NCBI GenBank assembly: GCA_011620445.1
Contig: WOZB01000200.1
Location: 1 to 12,784 of the forward strand
Origin: Anaerolineaceae bacterium
Lineage (GTDB): Bacteria > Chloroflexota > Anaerolineae > Anaerolineales > Anaerolineaceae
DNA: 12,784 bases
Direction: 5' to 3'
Positions 7,146 to 12,784 of the stretch are shown piece by piece. The first letter of the stretch is position 1. Each line of letters opens with the position of its first letter. The translations under genes were made by a program, and so were the position numbers. The notes beneath the pieces are model-generated. The model ran no database searches and had not been told where the DNA came from. It worked only from the letters and a program-made list of their open reading frames with translations.

Positions 7146-7567
7146 ATGGTTAATTTCAGCACTCGGCTAATGCAAATTGAGGATTATGAAGCAGTATACC
7201 GACTTTGGTCTGGTATCCAGGGTATGGGCATGCGCAGCTTGGATGACAGCCAGTCAGGAATCAGCAGATTCCTAAAACGCAATCCAAACACCTGTTTTGT
7301 CGCTGAAAAAGATAGTCAGATTGTGGGTGTCATCCTCGAGGCTATATCTACCATGCAGCTGTTTTGCCCGAACTGCGCGGCCAGGGCATCGGCAAAGAAC
7401 TGCTGAAAAATGTAATCGCTGCCTTGAAAGATGAAGGCATCCATAAAGCCGGCTTGTTGGTTTTTGCCAATAACGAGATCGGCAATGCTTTTTGGGAATC
7501 CCAGGGTTGGGAACGACGCACAGATGTCTATTACCGCAATAAATCTCTGAACGAGGAAAATAAGTAG
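7146..7567 (+). pseudogene. GNAT N-acetyltransferase, frame-disrupted
   Basis: Two frames together encode one GNAT acetyltransferase. The 5' part (7146 to about 7337) gives the N-terminal half, ending in FVAEKDSQIVGVIL. The 3' part (from about 7337 to 7567, a frame one base back) continues with RGYIYHAAV, then the acetyl-CoA loop LPELRGQGIGKELL and a typical C-terminus with GNAFWESQGWERR. The first frame runs into a stop at 7406 after unrelated residues. In related GNATs, strands IVGVIL and GYIYHAAV are joined by a turn, often of CGHDGR type, that is missing here. The simplest reading is therefore a deletion of 16 or 19 bases at about 7337, both of which change the frame. The gene seems inactive as written unless this is an assembly error or a -1 shift occurs. 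The acceptor substrate is unknown. Confidence 0.85.
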
Positions 7568-7627
7568 TCTCTCCGAAAGCAATCTTCCTTTTTTCTTAAT
7601 TCCAACTCAATTCATCAAGCAGATACT

Positions 7628-7657
7628 TTGGCATGAATTCTGCACAGAAATTTATGC
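7628..7657 (+). promoter_or_regulatory. Weak promoter candidate ahead of the DUF3795 gene
   Basis: TTGGCA at 7628-7633 could act as a -35 with TTATGC at 7652-7657 as a poor -10 (18-base spacer). The segment 7628-7661 also has imperfect dyad symmetry (TTGGCATGAATTCT against TTGCATAAATTTCT on the other strand). The rest of the 141-bp gap shows nothing else. Confidence 0.25.
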
Positions 7658-7708
7658 AATTACATCAGACTTTCAGGTTTTAATGGGAAATGATCCCAGG
7701 GAGATAAA

Positions 7709-8086
7709 ATGGCTGAAATTTCATTTTGCGGTCAAATTTGTGCTGAGTGCCCTGTTTATCAGGTTACACGTGAAAATGACCTTGGTCAACGCATTTGGTT
7801 AGCCCTTGAGTATTCTTCAGAATCCCATCAGTACCACCCGGCAGAAATGCATTGCCAGGGTTGCCACAGCTTATTTGCCAACCTGGCCCCCATGTGTAAG
7901 TCTTGCGAAATTCGAAACTGTGCTTTGGGACGCGTATTGGTCTCCTGTGCGGAATGTGTGGATTATCCTTGTGACATCATCGAGCGTTTGGTACCTGTAG
8001 ATACGGATAATCGGGCGGAATTAGAATACCGGCACGATACCCTTATCACCCATAGGTGCAGATCAGCCGAAATATTTTTCAGTTAA
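7709..8086 (+). CDS. DUF3795 cysteine-rich protein
   Basis: This small protein of 125 residues has twelve cysteines (7, 11, 14, 49, 52, 63, 66, 71, 80, 83, 88, 117) in the pattern of DUF3795: CGQICAECPVY near the N-terminus, then CQGC, CKSCEIRNCA, and CAECVDYPC. The paired CxxC spacing suggests binding of zinc or an iron-sulfur cluster, but no function is established for the family. It has no signal peptide or membrane segment and is probably cytoplasmic. AGGGAG at 7698-7703 lies 5 bases before the ATG. It ends 28 bases before a strong bidirectional terminator shared with the convergent DUF3105 gene. Such proteins are common in anaerobes, in line with the rest of the window. Confidence 0.85.
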   Translation: MAEISFCGQICAECPVYQVTRENDLGQRIWLALEYSSESHQYHPAEMHCQGCHSLFANLAPMCKSCEIRNCALGRVLVSCAECVDYPCDIIERLVPVDTDNRAELEYRHDTLITHRCRSAEIFFS

Positions 8087-8114
8087 TAGTCCAAAACAAA
8101 TTCTAATTATTAAA

Positions 8115-8143
8115 ACTACGGACTGAAACGATCAGTCCGTAGT
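8115..8143. terminator. Bidirectional terminator between convergent genes
   Basis: A perfect 12-bp stem (8115-8126 with 8132-8143) closes the loop AACGA. On the + strand it is followed by a T-rich tail (AGTTTGTTTTG). On the minus strand it is followed by TTTTAATAATT. It can thus end both the DUF3795 gene and the DUF3105 gene. Confidence 0.88.
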
Positions 8144-8167
8144 AGTTTGTTTTGTTATGGACATCAT

Positions 8168-8764
8168 TCATTGTGCGTTAGGTTCAGGAGCTTGGTAGCG
8201 GTTGGCTTTCACAAATTTTTCCATCAAATCTGGCTCAGGTTCCGTGAAATTTAGAAGGCGGCCCCACGAGGTCATTGCCAGGGGCACATCCATGCTCGAC
8301 CAGGGGAAAGCTATCAACTTGTCGCCACCAGTTTTTTGCATCACATCCTGAATAGTTTGTTTCAGTGCAGCGCAATTTGTGCCAGCCACCTGGCAGTTGT
8401 ACCAAAAAATCACATAGCCATGTTCAAGGCTATGTACCAGGTAACCTTCGGGATATTTCGGCAGGGATGGAAGATCACTCTCCTGATAGAATTTTGCAGC
8501 ATAGCTCTCTTCGTAATGCGTGCCGCCTGCTGGTGGATTTGAATTGTAAGGCCCGGGTTGTACCGAATCAGCCACATGTGCAGCTGAGGCGACAACCACC
8601 GCCTGGCCCATTAATCCGTCAGGGTTATTGGAATTAAGCGCAGAAAAAATGAATATTGCGATTACCAGGATGCCCAGGGTCGCCAAACCAATTTTCAGGA
8701 TATTTTGAGACTTTCTTTTTTTTTGTTGGGATTCGCGTATAGTCTGCCGGACAGAATTCTTCAT
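8168..8764 (-). CDS. DUF3105 membrane-anchored protein
   Basis: The protein of 198 residues has a basic cytoplasmic N-terminus (1-22), one hydrophobic segment (about 23-42) and an outer domain. That domain matches DUF3105: YNSNPPAGGTHY (73-84), the near-invariant LVHSLEHGYVIFWY (109-122), and a later FPWSSMD stretch. The two histidines in HSLEHG and the earlier H83 could bind a metal; this is inference, since the family has no proven role. C124 and C131 could form a disulfide outside the cell. The absence of a lipobox argues for a signal anchor. The start has only a weak GAGAG upstream. A perfect inverted repeat at 8819-8836 lies in its promoter region. It is convergent with the DUF3795 gene and transcribed away from the opp operon end, so it is likely a single-gene unit. 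Confidence 0.85.
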   Translation of the reverse strand: MKNSVRQTIRESQQKKRKSQNILKIGLATLGILVIAIFIFSALNSNNPDGLMGQAVVVASAAHVADSVQPGPYNSNPPAGGTHYEESYAAKFYQESDLPSLPKYPEGYLVHSLEHGYVIFWYNCQVAGTNCAALKQTIQDVMQKTGGDKLIAFPWSSMDVPLAMTSWGRLLNFTEPEPDLMEKFVKANRYQAPEPNAQ

Positions 8765-8818
8765 TTTTCGCTCTCAGTAAAGGATAATTTTCATTCGTTA
8801 ATTGGTAGTATTTATATG

Positions 8819-8836
8819 ATATTACTGCCGTAATAT
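8819..8836. promoter_or_regulatory. Inverted repeat ATATTAC-N4-GTAATAT, operator candidate
   Basis: This is a perfect 7-4-7 palindrome 55 bases upstream of the DUF3105 start (minus strand). Its AT-rich arms and short spacer look like a dimeric repressor site rather than a terminator. On the minus strand a TAGACA/TAATAT pair overlaps it with a long 19-base spacer. The remainder of the 247-bp gap 8765-9011 holds only the opp terminator and no gene. Confidence 0.45.
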
Positions 8837-8962
8837 TTTGATCTGTCTAAGCTTCTCTTCTCAGTCAGCAAAAGCCTCCTGCCGGGGCGAAACAATTATG
8901 GTTGAGTCTTATGACATTCCGCTGAACGAAAAATCAGAATCAGCTCTTTCACTCCAAGGTAT

Positions 8963-8991
8963 AAAAAATGACCGGTTGAACCGGCCATTTT
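8963..8991 (-). terminator. Terminator after the OppC-type permease
   Basis: Read on the minus strand, AAAATGGCCGG pairs with CCGGTCATTTT around a 5-base loop (8965-8975 with 8981-8991), with one G-T wobble, and continues into a run of six T. It lies 20 bases past the permease stop, so the operon ends here with no ATPase gene. Confidence 0.85.
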
Positions 8992-9011
8992 CAATAAACT
9001 CTAATTTCGTT

Positions 9012-10247
9012 TTATGCGCCTCTGCCGCGCATTCGTGGGTCAAAGACATCGCGGACGGCATCGCCAACCAGGTTCCAACCCATCACAAAGAGGGTCAGGG
9101 TGAGACCGGGGAAGACCACGATGAACCAATACTTATCCAGGTTGTTGATCCAACTGCGGGCAAATGCCAGGATTTGACCCCAGTCAGAATAGCCCAATGG
9201 GGTACCAATGCCCAGGAATGAAAGTGCTGCGAAGCTAAGCACCACGCTGCCAATTCCCAGGGTTGCCAAAACCACGGTCGGGAAGATGGCATTGGGAATG
9301 ATATGTTTAAAGAGGATACGGCTGTTCTTTACCCCCGAAACTTTGGCCGCCATCACGTAGTCGCGCTCTTTGATGGAAAGAATGTCTGAACGGATCACGC
9401 GCGCATAGCCCATCCACCCAAAAGCAATCATGGCTATCATGGCTGGCAGGAGGCTCCTACCAAGTCTTGGCGTCAATACAGCCGCAGCGATCATCGCCAT
9501 CATGATATATGGCAGCGTCATGAAGATATCAACGATGCGCATGAGAATATTGTCGGTCGCCCCGCCATAATAGGCGGCAACCGAACCGAGGATGACCCCA
9601 ATGAGCACAGTGGCAATTTCAACAATAAAACCGGTGCGGAAAGCCGTACGGGTACCCCAAATAACACCGTAGAAAATATCGTACTGGCCTTGGGCAGTGC
9701 CAAGCAAGTGCACCCATTCATCGTTTCCAGTAATGGATTTATACCAAAAAGGAATTTCAGGAGCGTTTTTCTTCCAGGGGCTTCCAGGCGGTTTGGGTTG
9801 ACTGGCAAAGCCATCGCGCGGCATCATATAAGGATCGCTGCCCACAGGTGGAGCAATCAGTGGTGCAAAAATGGCAATCAGCGCAAACAAAACAATCAGG
9901 AAGAAGCCGATGCGTGAGGCCCAAGTTTTGCTGAGGCCTTTCACAATCCGATAGTTTTCCGGGCCCAGCCATCGTTCCAACCTGGTGATCTTACGATCTG
10001 AATGTGCTTCTGCAAGAGTTAGATTATCGCCGCTAGGGCCGCCGCCTTCGCCCTTGGGTTTTGGTAATTCAGATTGGATGCGATCAACAACCGATTCAGT
10101 GTCTCCAGGTTGAACATAATGTTCAATCGAACCAGCCAAAGTCTCCTTTGTTTCCGCAGGAACTTCTGCTCCGGGTCTAAATTCTTGATCAGGCATATTT
10201 GGGTCCTCGAGTGGGTTGATGATTTCGGCATTATTCAGGTCATTCAT
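9012..10247 (-). CDS. Peptide ABC transporter permease, OppC/DppC type
   Basis: This is the second membrane subunit of an Opp/Dpp-type importer for peptides or related solutes, 411 residues. It has six predicted membrane helices, beginning at about residue 111 (IGFFLIVLFALIAIFAPLI). The permease (EAA) motif is ERDYVMAAKVSGV followed by HIIPNAIFPTVV. Ahead of the first helix lies a hydrophilic, proline- and acid-rich tail of about 105 residues, much longer than the 20-40 usual in OppC. The segment just before the transmembrane domain proper reads HLLGTAQGQYD in place of the usual HPLGTDxxGRD. The ATG at 10247 has AAGGA at 10256-10260 on the minus strand, 8 bases away; the gap to the OppB-type gene is only 11 bases, so the two are co-translated. 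It ends the operon. Confidence 0.93.
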   Translation of the reverse strand: MNDLNNAEIINPLEDPNMPDQEFRPGAEVPAETKETLAGSIEHYVQPGDTESVVDRIQSELPKPKGEGGGPSGDNLTLAEAHSDRKITRLERWLGPENYRIVKGLSKTWASRIGFFLIVLFALIAIFAPLIAPPVGSDPYMMPRDGFASQPKPPGSPWKKNAPEIPFWYKSITGNDEWVHLLGTAQGQYDIFYGVIWGTRTAFRTGFIVEIATVLIGVILGSVAAYYGGATDNILMRIVDIFMTLPYIMMAMIAAAVLTPRLGRSLLPAMIAMIAFGWMGYARVIRSDILSIKERDYVMAAKVSGVKNSRILFKHIIPNAIFPTVVLATLGIGSVVLSFAALSFLGIGTPLGYSDWGQILAFARSWINNLDKYWFIVVFPGLTLTLFVMGWNLVGDAVRDVFDPRMRGRGA

Positions 10248-10255
10248 ATTCGATA

Positions 10256-10260
10256 TCCTT
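10256..10260 (-). promoter_or_regulatory. Ribosome-binding site of the OppC-type gene
   Basis: AAGGA on the minus strand overlaps the TAA stop of the upstream permease and lies 8 bases before the ATG at 10247. This confirms the long N-terminal extension as part of the protein. Confidence 0.65.
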
Positions 10261-11320
10261 AAGACAAGCGTACGCGAGGATCAATAAACGCGTAGAGTAT
10301 GTCAACAACCAGGTTGCTGAGGATGAGGATGAAACCTGTGAAAATGGCCATCCCAACACTGGTAACAACATCCAATTGGCTAGCCGCATCGGCGGCGGCC
10401 TTCCCAATGCCGGGATAATTGAACACTGTTTCTGTAATAATGACGCCGCCTAACAAGCCCACGATGCTCATGCCGGCCATAGTAACCACCGGCAGCATGG
10501 CATTGGGCCGAGCGTGCTGGTTTATGACTACACCTTCCTTTAAACCTTTTGCCCGGGCAGTCACAACGTAATCCTGACGTAAAGTTTCAAGCATGGAAGA
10601 GCGCATCACGCGCACAAAAGTCGCCCAGTTTATGTAAGACAAAGTGATAATAGGCATGATCATGTGCCGCATTGCATCCCAAAAAACGTCCAGGCGTCCA
10701 TTCAAGAGGGCATCAATGCTCAGGAGATGTGTGTACTGTTTCAGTTCTCCGGAATACATAATCTTGGTAACCCAGTCAGACATCTTGCCTGGTAGGAACC
10801 AATGTAGTTGGGCATAGAAGAAAATTAGCATGAGCAAGCCAAATACAAAGGTCGGGAATGAAGTACCCACAATGCTAAACATACGTGCAGCCTGATCAGG
10901 CCACTTATTCTGATAAACTGCCGCTTTAACCCCCATCCAAATACCCACAGCTAACATGGGATACATGGTCCAAAGTGCCAGGTCCAAGGTATTTGGAAAG
11001 CGCGCCTGGATGATCTGAAGGACTGGTTGAGAAGCGGTTCTGGAATAACCAAAATCACCAAAAAGGATGCCACCGTGCCGAACGCCGTTTATGTCTACGG
11101 TACCTACCAACCAGCGCCAATATTGTACTGGTAATGGTTTATCGAGGGCATACTGACGAATGACGGCATTGATCTGGTTATCGTTTCTGGGCACGTCGCG
11201 GATGTAGAGGGCCGAACGCTCAATCGGCGATAGCAATCCCAAAAGGCCAAATATGATAATAGTGACCCCGAAGAGCAGCAGCGGAATCTGTAGTAATCGA
11301 CGAATAATGTAATTGGTCAT
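10259..11320 (-). CDS. Peptide ABC transporter permease, OppB/DppB type
   Basis: This is the first membrane subunit of the Opp/Dpp-type importer, 353 residues from the chosen start. It opens with MTNYIIRRLLQIPLLLFG, the usual N-terminal helix of OppB proteins. The periplasmic part carries QYALDKPLPVQYWRWL, and GILFGDFGYS precedes the second helix. The EAA loop reads QDYVVTARAKGLKE, then HARPNAMLPVVTMAG, followed by ETVFNYPGIGKAAADA, as in the family. The frame is open further upstream to 11389, but the extra 23 residues are hydrophilic and unlike the family. AGGGA at 11326-11330 is spaced 5 bases from the ATG at 11320. The gene lies between the solute-binding protein gene and the OppC-type gene and should share their transcript past the hairpin at 11395-11420. 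Confidence 0.94.
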   Translation of the reverse strand: MTNYIIRRLLQIPLLLFGVTIIIFGLLGLLSPIERSALYIRDVPRNDNQINAVIRQYALDKPLPVQYWRWLVGTVDINGVRHGGILFGDFGYSRTASQPVLQIIQARFPNTLDLALWTMYPMLAVGIWMGVKAAVYQNKWPDQAARMFSIVGTSFPTFVFGLLMLIFFYAQLHWFLPGKMSDWVTKIMYSGELKQYTHLLSIDALLNGRLDVFWDAMRHMIMPIITLSYINWATFVRVMRSSMLETLRQDYVVTARAKGLKEGVVINQHARPNAMLPVVTMAGMSIVGLLGGVIITETVFNYPGIGKAAADAASQLDVVTSVGMAIFTGFILILSNLVVDILYAFIDPRVRLS

Positions 11321-11325
11321 ACGTT

Positions 11326-11330
11326 TCCCT
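11326..11330 (-). promoter_or_regulatory. Ribosome-binding site fixing the OppB-type start
   Basis: AGGGA on the minus strand, 5 bases before the ATG at 11320. It favours this start over the more upstream in-frame ATG at 11389, which would also lie almost against the terminator hairpin. Confidence 0.6.
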
Positions 11331-11394
11331 TTTTTACTTTTTGCCTTGCAGAAATCCACAATATCTTGTTCACTTCGGCAAAACAACAAGGTGC

Positions 11395-11420
11395 CAGCGG
11401 GAGCCTTTCGGCTCCCGCTG
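11395..11420 (-). terminator. Terminator or attenuator hairpin after the binding-protein gene
   Basis: A perfect 11-bp G/C-rich stem (11395-11405 with 11410-11420) with a 4-base loop starts 14 bases after the stop at 11434 on the minus strand. It is followed by a moderately T-rich stretch (CCTTGTTGTTTT). Such hairpins between binding-protein and permease genes commonly lower permease expression relative to the binding protein, or protect the upstream mRNA. That role is inferred. Confidence 0.8.
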
Positions 11421-11433
11421 AATTAAAGATCTG

Positions 11434-12784
11434 TTACTTGATATTGAAGTTGAAGAGGATTACATCCAAGGAGAGAGCTGGGCGTCCGAAATAGAGGCGC
11501 AGAGGCTGATCGCTGGGTGTATCACAGAGTTCAAATCGTTCGGCTCCGAGCAGGGTGGTGTCAACGCTGCAAACAGGCTTGGCTTCGCCGTAGAGTTGGG
11601 TCGTGAGGTCGTAAGTAACCATCTCGCCAACCAACGGGTCAACCTGGGTGCGCATTTCCACGGGCACTGCAATGATGTCTGCATCACCGGCTTCGAGCAT
11701 TGCCAACCGGGTGCCAAATTCGGCTACGTTCTTGAGCAAGACGTCCTTGAGGACAGGTTTGGTTCCCCAATACTCTTCGTTGCGGGTGAGAGCAATTTCT
11801 TCGCCCTGTTTCCAGTGGGATAGTTTGAAGGGGCCAGTACCATTGGCAATGGGAGTGAAGGGAGATTCGGAATCGGGGACTGAGTAAGTATTAGCCCAGT
11901 CATCGCAGGAACCGCTCCAACCACCATTGGCAACAACCCATTCCTGGCTCATGATCGAGCCCCAGCCATTAGCAATGGTCGGGAGGAAAGGAGCCCAGGG
12001 TTGGGCAAGTTTCATGGTGACTGTATTCGCGGCTTCGTCAACAGTGATAGCCTGATCAAGGAATTCGCAGGGAACTTTCAGCTTGTCAGGTTCGACTTTG
12101 AGTAATTCTTCACGGTTGTCAGCAAGGCCATATTCGGGGTCGATCAATGCGGTAGCATCCGCAACACCAACACCGAAGAATGGTTCGTCCACAAGCCATG
12201 CAGGTGTGGAACCGCCGCCATTGAGCATGAGGCGCATAAAGGAGTATTTGACATCGGATGGTTTGAGTTCCTGTCCTTCGTGGAATTTCACACCCTTGCG
12301 GATGACAAAGGTCCAGGTCGTGCCGTCTTCCGACATTTCGTACGATTCGGCAAGCGCAGGAACAAATTTGTCCACTGCAACGCCGTCGTAGGTAACGAGG
12401 GTTTCATAGATGTTTTGGATCGCCTCACCAGAGGCGGTGTCGTAGGAGGCCATTGGATCGAGAGTGAGGGCATCGCCAATATTGCCAATAGTCAAGGTCT
12501 CAGGATTTGGGGCACCTTCGGCTTTGGAGATGGGGGCAGCAACCACACCGGAATAGATCGGGTTCATAACGCGGCCTTGCACCCATTTTTGTTCGTAGTT
12601 GTGGGTTGTAGCCAGGGCAACAGGAATACCAATAGCCTGGTCGTAATACAGTTGTTGGGCTTCCTGATAGATTACACCACGATCTTCGGGATCGGTTTCA
12701 GCAACGCCTTTGTCCAACAGAACCTGGAATTGATCCTTGATGTCCTGGGGAAGGGATTGGCGACCACCATAGGTACCAGTGCTA
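11434..12784 (-). CDS. Family-5 solute-binding protein, partial, rearranged domain order
   Basis: The reading frame is open to the right edge, so the N-terminus is outside the window; about 450 codons are visible. The protein belongs to family-5 (SBP_bac_5) peptide-binding proteins of ABC importers, which capture substrate outside the membrane. The visible part starts with features of the C-terminal end of such a protein (YEQKWVQGRVMNPIYSG at 12547-12597). After a short linker it enters what looks like the mature N-terminus of another copy (NPETLTIGNIGDALTLDPMA from 12507), followed by PALAESYEMSEDGTTWTF, KGVKFHEGQELKPSDVKYSF, ANGTGPFKLSHWKQGEEI and LEAGDADIIA. It ends at ILFNFNIK (stop at 11434-11436), about where the middle domain would begin. 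No signal peptide or lipobox lies at the junction. It is either a permuted or a tandem one-and-a-half-unit protein. It is the first visible gene of the operon with the two permeases. Confidence 0.88.
   Translation of the reverse strand, partial: STGTYGGRQSLPQDIKDQFQVLLDKGVAETDPEDRGVIYQEAQQLYYDQAIGIPVALATTHNYEQKWVQGRVMNPIYSGVVAAPISKAEGAPNPETLTIGNIGDALTLDPMASYDTASGEAIQNIYETLVTYDGVAVDKFVPALAESYEMSEDGTTWTFVIRKGVKFHEGQELKPSDVKYSFMRLMLNGGGSTPAWLVDEPFFGVGVADATALIDPEYGLADNREELLKVEPDKLKVPCEFLDQAITVDEAANTVTMKLAQPWAPFLPTIANGWGSIMSQEWVVANGGWSGSCDDWANTYSVPDSESPFTPIANGTGPFKLSHWKQGEEIALTRNEEYWGTKPVLKDVLLKNVAEFGTRLAMLEAGDADIIAVPVEMRTQVDPLVGEMVTYDLTTQLYGEAKPVCSVDTTLLGAERFELCDTPSDQPLRLYFGRPALSLDVILFNFNIK

Noticed and set aside
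8838..9221. Open frame of 127 codons on the + strand
   Set aside because: Its second half is antisense to the well-supported OppC-type permease and it reads through that operon's terminator; no domain is visible.
11321..11433. Missing C-terminal half of the binding protein hidden in another frame
   Set aside because: The 113 bases between the stop and the next start contain a terminator hairpin and a ribosome-binding site; no frame encodes binding-protein motifs.

Overview
The window looks like chromosomal DNA from an anaerobic Chloroflexota bacterium, most likely Anaerolineae. The signs are the style of the family-5 solute-binding protein and its two permeases, the DUF3795 and DUF3105 proteins, a UMF1-type transporter, and intergenic DNA rich in short G/C-rich hairpin repeats. 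This placement is by resemblance only; no rRNA or marker gene is present. There is no tRNA, CRISPR array or insertion sequence that I can support.

Layout, left to right. Positions 1-453 hold no gene but contain a cluster of related hairpin repeats, including a 60-bp direct repeat. Genes then run on the + strand: a GH38 alpha-mannosidase-type glycosidase (454-3342) overlapping by an ATGA a DusB-like tRNA-dihydrouridine synthase (3339-4376); a UMF1/Atg22-like MFS permease (4486-5802) with its own -10 box and a strong terminator; a D-Ala-D-Ala ligase-like ATP-grasp enzyme (5929-6990) with its own terminator; a GNAT acetyltransferase broken by a frame change (7146-7567); and a 12-cysteine DUF3795 protein (7709-8086). 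A bidirectional terminator at 8115-8143 separates these from the minus-strand genes.

On the minus strand lie a membrane-anchored DUF3105 protein (8168-8764) and an Opp/Dpp-type peptide transport operon read from right to left. It consists of a solute-binding protein running off the right edge (11434 to beyond 12784), a terminator-like hairpin, an OppB-type permease (10259-11320) and an OppC-type permease (9012-10247), then a terminator. No ATPase gene follows the permeases, so the transporter must get its ATPases from elsewhere.

The most unusual object is the solute-binding protein. Its visible part begins with what reads as the C-terminal end of a family-5 binding protein. After a linker of about ten residues it continues, without a signal peptide, into what reads as the N-terminal half of another copy, and it stops at the domain boundary just ahead of a terminator. 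The gene is therefore either a circularly permuted binding protein or a tandem fusion with one and a half units. The sequence beyond the right edge would decide which.

The rest are ordinary housekeeping or accessory genes. The GH38 glycosidase could feed on mannosides, and the peptide transporter fits a fermentative scavenging life style, but nothing in the window ties these two functions together.
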